34,802 nt of DNA, taken from contig JADLAP010000114.1 in NCBI GenBank assembly GCA_020848195.1, positions 1 through 34,802 on the forward strand, given 5' to 3'. The DNA is from Phycisphaeraceae bacterium. GTDB lineage: Bacteria > Planctomycetota > Phycisphaerae > Phycisphaerales > Phycisphaeraceae. Both the position numbers and the translations under genes were made by a program. Every line of letters starts with the position of its first letter. The stretch's first letter is position 1. Shown here piece after piece: positions 9,120-16,651 of the stretch. The notes below the pieces were generated by a model that saw only the letters and a list, made by a program, of their open reading frames with translations, did not search any database and was not told where the DNA came from.

Positions 9120-9170
9120 GGCAAAACCTCTCAGGATGAAAATACCGGGCAAAGCGATCGAACGTACCAA

Positions 9171-9815
9171 TCAGGGCAAGTTCCAATACTTCGCAGCATC
9201 GATCAGTTCGCCCAACTGGTGCCGGCGAACGTGGCAGTCGAAGAAGAGCGCCTGGTAGCTGTTCTCGTGGCGGTTACTGGGGGTGTAATTGTTGCCTCCC
9301 CACGGCTCATAGGACATGTACTTGCCCATGCTGTCGTTGACGAAGACTTTGCGGGACGGGCTTTGGATCAGATCGCGTTTCTGGTAGCCGTTGCGGGCGT
9401 TCATGCCGTAGGACGTGACCCACCAGCTTGTACCGGCGTAGGAGCCTTTGTTGATCTCGTCGACTTCGACGGAGGTGGGACAGATGTAGGCGTGCGGCCG
9501 CTCGCCCCAACGGTCCCAGTTGGGCCACATGCCGAGGTAGGCCGCCAGGGAGCGGACCCAGATGGTTCCCGTCACGCCGCCGCCGCTGTAGTAATCCATG
9601 TAGATGGCGCGGTTGTCCGCGGCATAGCTTTCCAGCGCGATGCCGATCTGCCTCAGCTTCTGGCCGCACTCGGTCGTCCGCGCCGCCGCCCTCGCCTTGG
9701 CCAGCGCCGGCAGCAGTATGGAAATGAGAAGTGCAATGATGCTGATGACAACCAGCAGCTCGATCAACGTAAACGCGCTGAGTCGCCGTGCGGTTCGGTG
9801 GGGAAAGTTTCGCAT
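9171..9815 (-). CDS. Type II pseudopilin-like protein with prepilin-type N-terminus (DUF1559-like), 214 aa
   Basis: ATG 9815 has AAAGGA upstream, spaced about 8 bp. The N-terminus [20 protein letters not shown] is a class III prepilin signal. Cleavage would fall between Ala14 and Phe15, with Glu19 as the conserved E5 of the mature protein. The hydrophobic helix is followed by [20 protein letters not shown], the usual planctomycete pseudopilin continuation. The globular part (about 60-214) is rich in Tyr, Trp and Gly and ends [10 protein letters not shown], a variant of the H-X9-DG ending of this family. It sits in the sugar operon, 36 bp after lacI and 51 bp before the hydrolase. This fits a surface role in handling polymers, but that is inference. 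Confidence 0.88.
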   Translation of the reverse strand: MRNFPHRTARRLSAFTLIELLVVISIIALLISILLPALAKARAAARTTECGQKLRQIGIALESYAADNRAIYMDYYSGGGVTGTIWVRSLAAYLGMWPNWDRWGERPHAYICPTSVEVDEINKGSYAGTSWWVTSYGMNARNGYQKRDLIQSPSRKVFVNDSMGKYMSYEPWGGNNYTPSNRHENSYQALFFDCHVRRHQLGELIDAAKYWNLP

Positions 9816-9850
9816 GATCGTTCCTTTCCGTGGTCGGTAAGGTGCAGACT

Positions 9851-10894
9851 TCAGGAGACGTGACATTCAGGATTCAGGGACCGACAAGGCCCCGTGGTGC
9901 CGTGGTCGGACAGATACGCGCGAACGGTGACGCCTCGGAATGTCACGCGCTCGCGCTGGTCCAGCAGTTCGAGCAGGGTCTGGACCAGGGCCTGGGCGAC
10001 AAACGCGCGGTCGGCGGTGATCGCGGTCGCCTGCTGGCCGATGGCGGACTGGAGGCCCAGATCGTCGAAGCCGACGATGGAGAAATCGCCGGGCACATCA
10101 AGGCCCAGATGATTGAGGCTGTTCATGCAGCGGACGACGCTCTGGCCGCAGATGACCAGGGCCGCGGTAGCGCCGGTCGAGAGCACGCGCCGCGCCTTCT
10201 GGTCAAACACGTCGTCGCCGTCATTGCGATCCACAGGCTCCACGGCCGCCGGCTCCACGCCGTGCCGACGAAGGGCGTCGACCGCGGCCAGATGACGGGA
10301 AATCAGGTGCGGCCTTTGCTCCGACTGGTGCAGCACCGCGATCCGTCGATGACCCAGATCCCACAAATGGTCGATCGCCTGCCGGCAACCGCCTTCGCCA
10401 TCGACCGCGACGAAGCTGAACTCCTCCGCCACCGGCCGGCGATCGAAAATCACCAGCGGCACGCCATGCTCCAGAATGAACGACTGATATCCGTCCTCCG
10501 ACGAAGGCTGCAGCAGAATCACGCCGTCGAGTTCATCGGAAGTCAGCAGCGGCGAAAACAGCCCGTCACGCTGAAAGTGGCCCATGCCGCCGAAGAAGTC
10601 CACCGTGGCCCCGGCGCCCAGCGCCGCCTGCCGCATGTCGTAGATCAGCTTCCGCGTCGCTTCCAACATCGGCATCTCGCCGGTCCGGCTGGGGGCGAAC
10701 AGAATCGCCAGTCGCCACACCTGCACCTTCGGCTTGGGCCTTCCCTGTCCTCGCGGGGCATAGCCCAACTGCTCCATCGCATCCCGCACACGCTGACGCG
10801 TCACCTCCCCCACCCGGCCACGATCATTGATCACCAGCGATACCGTGGTGGGCGACACTTTGGCGATGCGTGCGATTTCACGGATGTTGGACAT
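9851..10894 (-). CDS. LacI/GalR family transcriptional regulator
   Basis: The protein has 347 residues, normal for the family. Residues 2-50 form the LacI helix-turn-helix and hinge ([20 protein letters not shown]). The rest is a periplasmic-binding-protein-like sensor domain with the expected segments [37 protein letters not shown] and [11 protein letters not shown]. It would bind a palindromic operator and be released by a sugar. It is the first gene of the leftward operon. An inverted repeat directly downstream of its -10 element suggests autoregulation, and a related half-site lies at the alpha-mannosidase promoter. No clear Shine-Dalgarno sequence is seen before the ATG. Confidence 0.92.
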   Translation of the reverse strand: MSNIREIARIAKVSPTTVSLVINDRGRVGEVTRQRVRDAMEQLGYAPRGQGRPKPKVQVWRLAILFAPSRTGEMPMLEATRKLIYDMRQAALGAGATVDFFGGMGHFQRDGLFSPLLTSDELDGVILLQPSSEDGYQSFILEHGVPLVIFDRRPVAEEFSFVAVDGEGGCRQAIDHLWDLGHRRIAVLHQSEQRPHLISRHLAAVDALRRHGVEPAAVEPVDRNDGDDVFDQKARRVLSTGATAALVICGQSVVRCMNSLNHLGLDVPGDFSIVGFDDLGLQSAIGQQATAITADRAFVAQALVQTLLELLDQRERVTFRGVTVRAYLSDHGTTGPCRSLNPECHVS

Positions 10895-10907
10895 GGTTTG
10901 CTTTTCT

Positions 10908-10935
10908 GATAAACATTACTTGATATTTGTTTATC
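10908..10935. promoter_or_regulatory. Operator-like inverted repeat GATAAACA-N12-TGTTTATC
   Basis: The 8-bp arms at 10908-10915 and 10928-10935 are perfectly complementary. The repeat lies between the -10 element and the lacI start, where bound repressor would block transcription. The GATAAA half resembles that at the mannosidase operator. Binding by the LacI protein is inferred. Confidence 0.5.
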
Positions 10936-10936
10936 T

Positions 10937-10965
10937 TCTATAGTTTACCGTCTGCTCCGCGCCAA
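10937..10965 (-). promoter_or_regulatory. Promoter of the lacI-hydrolase operon, TTGGCG-N17-TATAGA
   Basis: On the minus strand the -35 TTGGCG (10960-10965) and the -10 TATAGA (10937-10942) are 17 bp apart, each matching 4 of 6 consensus bases. The inverted repeat sits just downstream. It is the only good promoter-like pair seen ahead of lacI. Confidence 0.45.
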
Positions 10966-11431
10966 TGCAAGTCTTTTTTCGCAGCACGAAAGATTCACCA
11001 CCACGGCACGACGAACACGACGGCCCGCACGAAAGTCGTCGCGTTCACTTTGCAAGACAGCGAGAATGAACACGCGATGGAAATTTGCATTCCATTATCG
11101 CTGTAAACCAATTGTTACCAAGAAGATAATATATCCCATTGTAACCTGTTTCGCTCCGTACCTTGTTCCGTGTTTGGGATTGCGCCATGGATGGATGCCG
11201 GCGATGGGGCGACAGGAAGTTCGGTGATGTCCCCCGACGGAGCCGGGGGCTGAGGGGCAAGTTGCAACACCCCTCTTCACCGCCGCCGGAAGCCACATGC
11301 GACAGGCCGACTTGGCGCATGCCGGCATGAACCTGCCGTTGTTCCGTGACGCTTCGCCCAGTGCGGAAAAGTGGCATGCTCCAGGGCCACACGCCACGCA
11401 CACGCATCATGCCCGTGGAGAAAGGCGTCGG
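10966..11431. other. Intergenic DNA with an AT-rich segment
   Basis: There is no gene here. The part at about 11070-11160 is AT-rich for this genome. A hairpin at 11231-11249 is listed separately. The rest reads as short shadow frames. Confidence 0.5.
11231..11249. repeat. Short hairpin CCCCCG-N7-CGGGGG
   Basis: Perfect 6-bp arms flank a 7-nt loop (ACGGAGC). There is no T-run on either side, so it is not a simple intrinsic terminator. It may be a degenerate copy of a dispersed intergenic repeat. Confidence 0.4.
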
Positions 11432-11581
11432 CTACTGCGTTCTCCAGGACGACCTCGACGGCCGGCCGCTCTTCCTCGGCCATCCCGTCATCGCCAGCCC
11501 CAGCGCGTACTGGAACATCTGGTTGCCCAGCCCGCCGCTGAGACGGAGGATGACATACGCTCGATTGGGCAGAGTCGTCAT
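11432..11581 (-). pseudogene. GT11 (alpha-1,2-fucosyltransferase-like) 5' remnant
   Basis: From ATG 11581, with GGGGAAGG upstream, the frame reads a short leader and then VILRLSGGLGNQMFQYALGL. This is the diagnostic N-terminal nucleotide-sugar binding motif of GT11 fucosyltransferases. After about 35 residues the similarity stops, and the frame ends at TAG 11432-11434. An intact enzyme is usually near 280-300 residues. The remainder is not recognisable in any frame before the lacI promoter, so this is a truncated remnant. The preserved ribosome binding site and start suggest fairly recent decay or a rearrangement. Confidence 0.65.
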
Positions 11582-11864
11582 GGTTTGGCCTTCCCCACGA
11601 ACGGTTGGCGCGGGGATTCACGCTGCAACAGCGGCGTACTGTAACTCGAACTGTTCCGGGCTGGCGTGGCAAGCCGAGGATGAGCAGGATCAACGCAGTG
11701 GGAAATCGGGCAACACGATCCGCGACCGACAGGAAGCGAACCGCCTCCAAACACAGGAGAGCAATGCCATAACCGGCAACCCCGGCGGCAGCAGGTCGTC
11801 CGCTTTGTCACCGTCGCGGCTCGTGGCATGCACATGCGTTCGTTCTGTCCCGCCGGGAACAGGC
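11582..11864. other. Intergenic DNA between the GT11 remnant and the mannosidase promoter
   Basis: No supported gene. The minus-strand frames here have some hydrophobic stretches but no recognisable domain. The segment may include more decayed sequence of the same rearrangement that left the GT11 fragment. Confidence 0.4.
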
Positions 11865-11893
11865 TTGACGCTGAGACGCCATATCGGAATAAT
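11865..11893 (+). promoter_or_regulatory. Strong promoter of the alpha-mannosidase gene, TTGACG-N17-AATAAT
   Basis: The -35 TTGACG (11865-11870) matches 5 of 6 consensus bases, and the -10 AATAAT (11888-11893) also matches 5 of 6, with the optimal 17-bp spacing. The leader to the ATG at 11974 would be about 70 nt. An operator-like palindrome overlaps the -10 and start site. Confidence 0.6.
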
Positions 11894-11905
11894 AATACGT
11901 TTTAT
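11892..11905. promoter_or_regulatory. LacI-type operator ATAATACGTTTTAT
   Basis: The sequence is symmetric at 12 of 14 positions around a central CG, as is usual for LacI-family operators. It lies over the expected transcription start. The minus-strand reading begins GATAAA, the same half-site as the inverted repeat at lacI, so both are likely targets of the adjacent regulator (inference). Confidence 0.5.
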
Positions 11906-11973
11906 CAAGCTGCCTTACGGTTTTCCCCCGGTGGTGAACCTCATCCCTGATTTCGGCGGCGGAGTATTGACGC

Positions 11974-14900
11974 ATGTTGATCCCCAACGTCCACGAGATC
12001 ATTCGGCACTACCTGGTCTACCTCGACGGCCGCAAGTACGACGACCTTGGCCGGCTGGCGGTGCAGACGGCCATCGCGGATCGGGACTACGCGCAGCCGC
12101 CGGAGCATCTGACGTGGACGGACGCGCCGCTGCCCTATGCGTTCGGCCGGGAGTGGACGACGTGGTGGTTCCGCGCCACGGCGACCGTTCCCGAAGCGGC
12201 GCGCGGCAGGGCGTTGTACGCGCAGCTCATGCCGAGCATCGACAGCCTGGTCTACGTCAACGGCGAGCCGGCGGGCGGGGCCAATCACTATCACACGAAA
12301 ATCCGGCTGACCGACAGTGCCAAGGCGAGTGAAACCTTCCGCATTCACGTGGAAACCTACGCCGGCCACAAGATGCCCTCCGGCGGCAGTGACGATTTCG
12401 TTTCCTTTCAGGGCGGCAACCGCCTGCTGGTCAACTATGCCCGCGGGCCTCTGGAAGCCGGCCACGGAAGCTGGCAGGACGATCACCCGCTCTACTTCCG
12501 CGAAGCGCGGCTGCTGGTCCGTAATCAGCCGCTGTACGACCTGTACTATGCCGCGTTCATCCTCTACAACCTGGCGAGCCAACTGGAAGACCATTCCATC
12601 CGCAAAGGAAACATCCTCTCCGGTCTTTACCACGCGCTGATGAAGGTGAAATTCACCGCTTCGCCGGCGGATCAGCGACAGCAGGCGAAGGACGCCTGCG
12701 ACCAGTTGCAGCCGCTGCTGAAGTGCCGCAACGGCGACTCGGCGTTGTCGATCCACTGCATCGGCCACGGCCATCTCGACACCACCTGGCTGTGGCAGCG
12801 CGCGGAGACCCGGCGAAAGATTGCCCGCACCTTTTCCAGCATGATTCGGCTCGGCGAAGAACACCCCGACTTCATCTTCCTCCAATCCCAGCCGTGCCAC
12901 GTGGACTGGATCGCCCAGTTGTATCCCAGTCTGCTCACGAAGATTCGGCAGGCCCATCAGCAAGGCCGGTGGGATCCCAACGGCAGCGCCTGGGTGGAAA
13001 CCGACACCAACCTGCCCGGCGGCGAATCGCTGATCCGTCAGTTCATCCTCGGCCACCAGACGACCCGGCACTATTTCGCCAGCCAGGGCGATGCTTTCTG
13101 GGCCCCGGATAACTTCGGCCACAGTGCCGCGCTGCCCCAGATACTCCGCGGATGCGAAGTGCGGTTCTTCGTCTCCACCCGCATCGGCGGCAACGATCCC
13201 GTCGCCGGCCGCGATTTCCCCTACGACCTCTTCCAATGGCGCGGCATCGACGGCTCGGCGGTCGACGCCCTGCTGCTCAGCAGCGGATATGGCATGAGCG
13301 TCAATCCCGAAAAACTGGTCAACGCCGGCAAATTGGTGCGCCATCCCGAAGTCGGCGGCCAGCGACTGGCCTGCGCCGGCTACGGTGACGGCGGCGGCGG
13401 CACCACGCGATCCGACATGGTCGTCATGCCCTATGTACGCGATCTCGAAGGCTGCCCCAAAGCTGCGTGGAACAATCTGTCCTCCGCCCTGCATGCCATG
13501 TTCGACGAGGCGAACAATCTCCCCGTCTGGCAGGGCGATCTGGAAATCCCCTACTTCCAGGGCACATTCACCACCAACGCCCATCTCAAAAAAAACAACA
13601 GGCAACTCGAACGGCAGTTCCGCGAAACGGAATGGCTGGCGGCGATGACCATGCCCTCCGTGTGGCCTGCGGTGCGCGAACGCCTGAATGCCGCCGGAAA
13701 CAGCGAGGCGATGGCCTATCCGACCGACGACCTGCGGGGCGCGTGGAAGAAACTGCTGACGACCCACTTTCACGACGGCATCACCGGGGCTGCCTTCCAC
13801 AAAGTCAACGAGGAACTGGCGGCGGATCAGACGGAAATCGCCGACACGCTCGACGGCCTGATCCAGCCGCGGAAGAACATGCTGGCCAACGTGTTGAACA
13901 CGGAAAAGACCGCGCGCCCGCATGTGTGCTTCAACAGCCTGTCGTGGGATCGCAGGTCCACTGTCCTGTTGACCGACGCCGGGGACGGCGCAGCGCTAGT
14001 CCGTGCCGACGCGCCGATCAGCCTCGGTCAGACCACGAAAAATCTCGATGGCCAAGCGCAGCAGGTGTTCGTCGTCTCCGCGCCCGCCATGGGCGCTGCC
14101 GTGTACAGCCTGGAATCCTCGCGGCAAACGCCGCTGGCTTCGCCGTTCCGCTACACCGGCGACACGCTGACCACGCCGCACTACGACGTCCGCTTCGATG
14201 ATCGCGGTCGCATCGTGAGCCTGTTCGATCATGCGACCGGACATCAATTCGTTCAGCCGGATCAAGCGCTCAATACCTTTGAAATGGGCGAGGATGCGAC
14301 GCTGGTCTGCGACGCATGGAACATCGACAGCGCTCACCGTCTGAAAACGGAAACCTGCCTCCCCCCCGCTCGACCGATCGTCGTCTCCGACGGCCACATT
14401 CTTTTCCAGTTGCGCTGCGAGATGCCGCTTGGCAGACAATCACGCCTGACGCAGGACATGGTGTTCCACGCCGAGGAACGGCGCATCGACTTCGTCACCC
14501 GTGTCCACTGGCACGAATCCAACCAGTGGCTCAAGGCGGCGTTCCCCGTGGCTGTGTTCGCCCAGACAGCCAAGTGCGAAATCCAGTACGGCCACATCAA
14601 CCGCAACGTTCACACCAACCTGAAACAGGACCGGGATCGCTACGAGATGTGCGCCCACAAGTGGGTCGCGCTGGAGGACGGCGCCCGCGGAGCCGCCCTG
14701 CTCAACGACGGCAAATACGGCTGCGACGCGCGGGAGGCTGTCCTGCGCCTGACCTTGCTCCGCTCGCCGAAATCCCCCGATGCCGAGATGGACATGGGAA
14801 CCCACTGCTTCACCTACAGCTTCCTGCCCTACGCGCGTGAAGCCGGCATCGCCCAAGTCGTGCGCGAAGCGTACAACCTCAATGTCCCGCTGACCCTGAC

Positions 14901-15198
14901 GCCGACGGACAGACACGACGGCAAGGCTGACACGCTGAGCCTCTTCCGCTTGGACCATCCCCATGTCGTGCTGGAAGTGGTCAAGAAAGCCGAGGACGAC
15001 GACCACGTGGTCCTTCGCCTGTACGAAGTCTCCGGCAGCCCGAGGACCGCCACGCTGACCAGTCCGCTGAACTTCGACCATGCGTGCGAAGTCAACATGC
15101 TCGAACGAAACGAATCGCCGATGACGACGAAGGAGCATGAACTGACGATGACTTTCCGGGCATTTGAGATCAAAACCGTGAAGGTCAGGTTGTCGTAA
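11974..15198 (+). CDS. Alpha-mannosidase, glycoside hydrolase family 38
   Basis: A 1074-residue retaining alpha-mannosidase that removes mannose from oligosaccharides. The beta-rich N-terminal domain (1-250) precedes the GH38 catalytic domain. That domain has the zinc-binding motif HGHLDTTWLW (His265, His267, Asp269) and the nucleophile motif FWAPDNFGHS (Asp379). The three-helix middle domain contains TTHFHDGITGAAFHKVNEE, and a large beta-sandwich C-terminal region follows. The length is normal for bacterial GH38. There is no signal peptide, so it should act in the cytoplasm on imported glycans. GGAG about 10 bp ahead supports ATG 11974. It is transcribed divergently from the lacI operon under a promoter with a LacI-like operator. 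Its 3' end overlaps a small minus-strand gene by 14 bp. Confidence 0.93.
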   Translation: MLIPNVHEIIRHYLVYLDGRKYDDLGRLAVQTAIADRDYAQPPEHLTWTDAPLPYAFGREWTTWWFRATATVPEAARGRALYAQLMPSIDSLVYVNGEPAGGANHYHTKIRLTDSAKASETFRIHVETYAGHKMPSGGSDDFVSFQGGNRLLVNYARGPLEAGHGSWQDDHPLYFREARLLVRNQPLYDLYYAAFILYNLASQLEDHSIRKGNILSGLYHALMKVKFTASPADQRQQAKDACDQLQPLLKCRNGDSALSIHCIGHGHLDTTWLWQRAETRRKIARTFSSMIRLGEEHPDFIFLQSQPCHVDWIAQLYPSLLTKIRQAHQQGRWDPNGSAWVETDTNLPGGESLIRQFILGHQTTRHYFASQGDAFWAPDNFGHSAALPQILRGCEVRFFVSTRIGGNDPVAGRDFPYDLFQWRGIDGSAVDALLLSSGYGMSVNPEKLVNAGKLVRHPEVGGQRLACAGYGDGGGGTTRSDMVVMPYVRDLEGCPKAAWNNLSSALHAMFDEANNLPVWQGDLEIPYFQGTFTTNAHLKKNNRQLERQFRETEWLAAMTMPSVWPAVRERLNAAGNSEAMAYPTDDLRGAWKKLLTTHFHDGITGAAFHKVNEELAADQTEIADTLDGLIQPRKNMLANVLNTEKTARPHVCFNSLSWDRRSTVLLTDAGDGAALVRADAPISLGQTTKNLDGQAQQVFVVSAPAMGAAVYSLESSRQTPLASPFRYTGDTLTTPHYDVRFDDRGRIVSLFDHATGHQFVQPDQALNTFEMGEDATLVCDAWNIDSAHRLKTETCLPPARPIVVSDGHILFQLRCEMPLGRQSRLTQDMVFHAEERRIDFVTRVHWHESNQWLKAAFPVAVFAQTAKCEIQYGHINRNVHTNLKQDRDRYEMCAHKWVALEDGARGAALLNDGKYGCDAREAVLRLTLLRSPKSPDAEMDMGTHCFTYSFLPYAREAGIAQVVREAYNLNVPLTLTPTDRHDGKADTLSLFRLDHPHVVLEVVKKAEDDDHVVLRLYEVSGSPRTATLTSPLNFDHACEVNMLERNESPMTTKEHELTMTFRAFEIKTVKVRLS

Positions 15199-15514
15199 GA
15201 CACCGGACATCGGAAGCGTTCGCCGATGGGATCATCCCGTCGTCCCGGATCAGTTCCGGTGACGCGAAAAGAACCGCATTTTGACATGCCGGCACAGGAC
15301 GAGTCGCGCGTCCGGTGGGCACGATCCGGTCGCCTTCCCAAGTCAGCCGGCCCAGAGTCGCTCGTTCGAGCAGACGGCAATGCACCGCCTGAATCCGGCT
15401 GTGCATCAAATGCGTGGAAATCGTCACCGACGGCTCAGGCTCCCACGGCTCCTGATCCTCAAGCTTCAAGTCATGAACCGCGGGATGCTCCGTATCGGGC
15501 CAGGTGTCGTCCAT
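15185..15514 (-). CDS. Hypothetical protein, 109 aa
   Basis: ATG 15514 is preceded by GAGG about 9 bp upstream. The product (MDDTWPDTEHPAVHDLKLED at its start) is acidic at the N-terminus with no known domain or membrane segment. Its end overlaps the 3' end of the convergent mannosidase gene. The same frame stays open upstream to a GTG at 15625 and beyond, with a protein-like Asp-Pro-rich stretch (CDPFDPDPPHF). A run of nine G at 15659-15667 changes the frame further upstream. The true protein could therefore be longer. It is read leftward away from the repressor, so it may be the element's own left-end gene. Confidence 0.45.
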   Translation of the reverse strand: MDDTWPDTEHPAVHDLKLEDQEPWEPEPSVTISTHLMHSRIQAVHCRLLERATLGRLTWEGDRIVPTGRATRPVPACQNAVLFASPELIRDDGMIPSANASDVRCLTTT

Positions 15515-15685
15515 GGTCAAGTCCTCGGAAGTTGGAAGGTGCAGGAAATGGGGTGGATCCGGATCGAACGGATCACAGGCCCAGCCTTGAATCCCGAAAG
15601 CTCGTTCCCACGAAGCCGACCGCACATCTGCCCAGACTGCATCCGGGGAAAAACTTCCGGGGGGGGGCTGCCTTCACCCCACGGA

Positions 15686-15739
15686 ATGGGAGGCCGGGGT
15701 GTCGCCGTTCCCGTCAGCTTCAAACGCTGAGCCTCCCAT
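15686..15739. repeat. Large hairpin, arms ATGGGAGGC / GCCTCCCAT
   Basis: The arms at 15686-15694 and 15731-15739 are perfect 9-bp complements around a 36-nt loop, and pairing extends to about 12 bp with one bulged base. No U-run follows on either strand. It could be a structured RNA element or a decayed mobile repeat. Confidence 0.4.
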
Positions 15740-15817
15740 CCGCGCGGCACGCAACGCTTGCGTGCTGCTGTTCTTAATTCACAATTTTGTTGTTTTTCTA
15801 CATTACTGTTGATATAG

Positions 15818-15827
15818 TACCGTACAA
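15818..15827 (+). promoter_or_regulatory. TACCGTACAA box, left copy
   Basis: This 10-mer recurs in opposite orientation at 30616-30625, directly upstream of the head-operon promoter. It contains the symmetric core GTACCGTAC (15817-15825). Shared by the two control regions of the element, it is a candidate site for the S24 repressor. Confidence 0.45.
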
Positions 15828-15880
15828 TTACCTAACATTCAAGAAAAATTTCGCTATTTTGTGGCAGAATTACATGTTTT

Positions 15881-15893
15881 CTGTTGATTACAG
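15881..15893. promoter_or_regulatory. Operator-like palindrome CTGTTGATTACAG
   Basis: CTGT-N5-ACAG resembles LexA/CI-type half-site arrangements. A second site, TGTAA-N6-TTACA at 15972-15987, lies between the possible -35 (TTGACG, 15963-15968) and the repressor ATG. ATTACAT (15869-15875) and ATGTAAT (15906-15912) form another inverted pair. Together they look like a multi-site operator region for the adjacent repressor. Confidence 0.45.
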
Positions 15894-15971
15894 ACGAAAT
15901 GACCGATGTAATCCGAAGCGGGATATTGTGAGTTTCCGACAAGTAATGCGCTAAGGAATGGTTTGACGGCA

Positions 15972-15987
15972 TGTAAGATTGGTTACA
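15972..15987. promoter_or_regulatory. Operator-like inverted repeat TGTAA-N6-TTACA
   Basis: It has perfect 5-bp arms and lies just upstream of the repressor ribosome binding site (GAGG 15992-15995). It overlaps the region where the repressor promoter must lie, so it would suit negative autoregulation. Confidence 0.4.
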
Positions 15988-16000
15988 GAACGAGGCCGAC

Positions 16001-16651
16001 ATGGCGCACTTTGGCAACCGCATTCGAGCCGCCCGGGCTGAACGGGGCTGGAGTCAGGACGACCTGGCCCAGCGCAGCGGTCTGCACGCCAACACCATTC
16101 GCAAGATTGAACGCACCATTGCGGAGCCGGGGGATCTCAAAGAGTCCACACGCTTATGCCTGGCGCACGGGCTGGGTGTGACCGTGAAGGAGCTGGACGC
16201 CCTGTACCAGCCGGCGGTGGTCCCCCAGCAGCAGGGCGATCCCAACGGCGGCATTCCGGTGATCAACCGCGCTCCGGCCGGCGGGCCGGTGGATTACGAG
16301 CACATGAGTCTGGACGCCGGCGTCGGATGGGATTACGTCCCCCGCATCGGTTCGGGCGTGCATGATCCGACCGCTTTCGCCTTCGTCGTCGTCGGCGACA
16401 GCATGATGCCCGAGTTCCACGAGGGCGACACCGTCATCTGTTCACCGCAGGCCGCCATCCGCGACGGCGATGCCGTGTTCGTCCGGCTCGGCGCCGAACG
16501 CGACAGCACCTGCACCTTCAAACGCGTGTTCAACCGCGGCCTGTCCGTGGAACTGATTCCCGACAACCGGCGATATCCCCCGATGCTGGTCCTCAAGGAA
16601 CACATCGTCCGGATGTCCAAGGTCGTCGCCAAGTGGGTGCGCTATGACTGA
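16001..16651 (+). CDS. XRE-S24 phage repressor (CI/LexA-like, self-cleaving)
   Basis: A 216-residue repressor. Residues 4-70 form an XRE helix-turn-helix (IRAARAERGWSQDDLAQRSG, then HANTIRKIER). Residues 86-216 form a LexA/CI S24 peptidase domain. The likely cleavage bond is Ala93-Gly94 in RAPAGGPVDY. The catalytic Ser134 lies in VVGDSMMPEFHEGD and the catalytic Lys174 in CTFKRVF, 40 residues apart as in the family. All parts for RecA-stimulated self-cleavage are present, so the element should respond to DNA damage (inference). GAGG is spaced 5 bp before the ATG. The gene overlaps the following metalloprotease gene by 8 bp, implying coupled expression. Confidence 0.9.
   Translation: MAHFGNRIRAARAERGWSQDDLAQRSGLHANTIRKIERTIAEPGDLKESTRLCLAHGLGVTVKELDALYQPAVVPQQQGDPNGGIPVINRAPAGGPVDYEHMSLDAGVGWDYVPRIGSGVHDPTAFAFVVVGDSMMPEFHEGDTVICSPQAAIRDGDAVFVRLGAERDSTCTFKRVFNRGLSVELIPDNRRYPPMLVLKEHIVRMSKVVAKWVRYD

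Larger units (their letters stand above)
15515..16000. other. Intergenic control region at the left end of the phage element
   Basis: The left half is GC-rich and includes a nine-G run (15659-15667) and a 9-bp-arm inverted repeat (15686-15739). The right half, from about 15771, is markedly AT-rich for the window and packed with TTACA-type motifs and small palindromes, as expected of a phage repressor control region. Confidence 0.55.

Noticed and set aside
11346-12332. A 328-codon plus-strand frame reaching into the mannosidase
   Set aside because: It crosses the mannosidase promoter and is out of frame with the GH38 domain; the part over 11432-11581 is antisense to the GT11 motif.
11941-13923. 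A 660-codon minus-strand open frame
   Set aside because: It is antisense to the GH38 mannosidase, which has clear catalytic motifs; the composition is shadow-like.
15557-15573. tRNA T-arm-like sequence (5-bp stem, TTCGATC loop on the minus strand)
   Set aside because: No acceptor, D-arm or anticodon arm fits upstream, no CCA follows, and the repeat arises from Asp-Pro codons in a protein-like frame. No matching copy is seen at the element's right end, so it is not supported as an att site.
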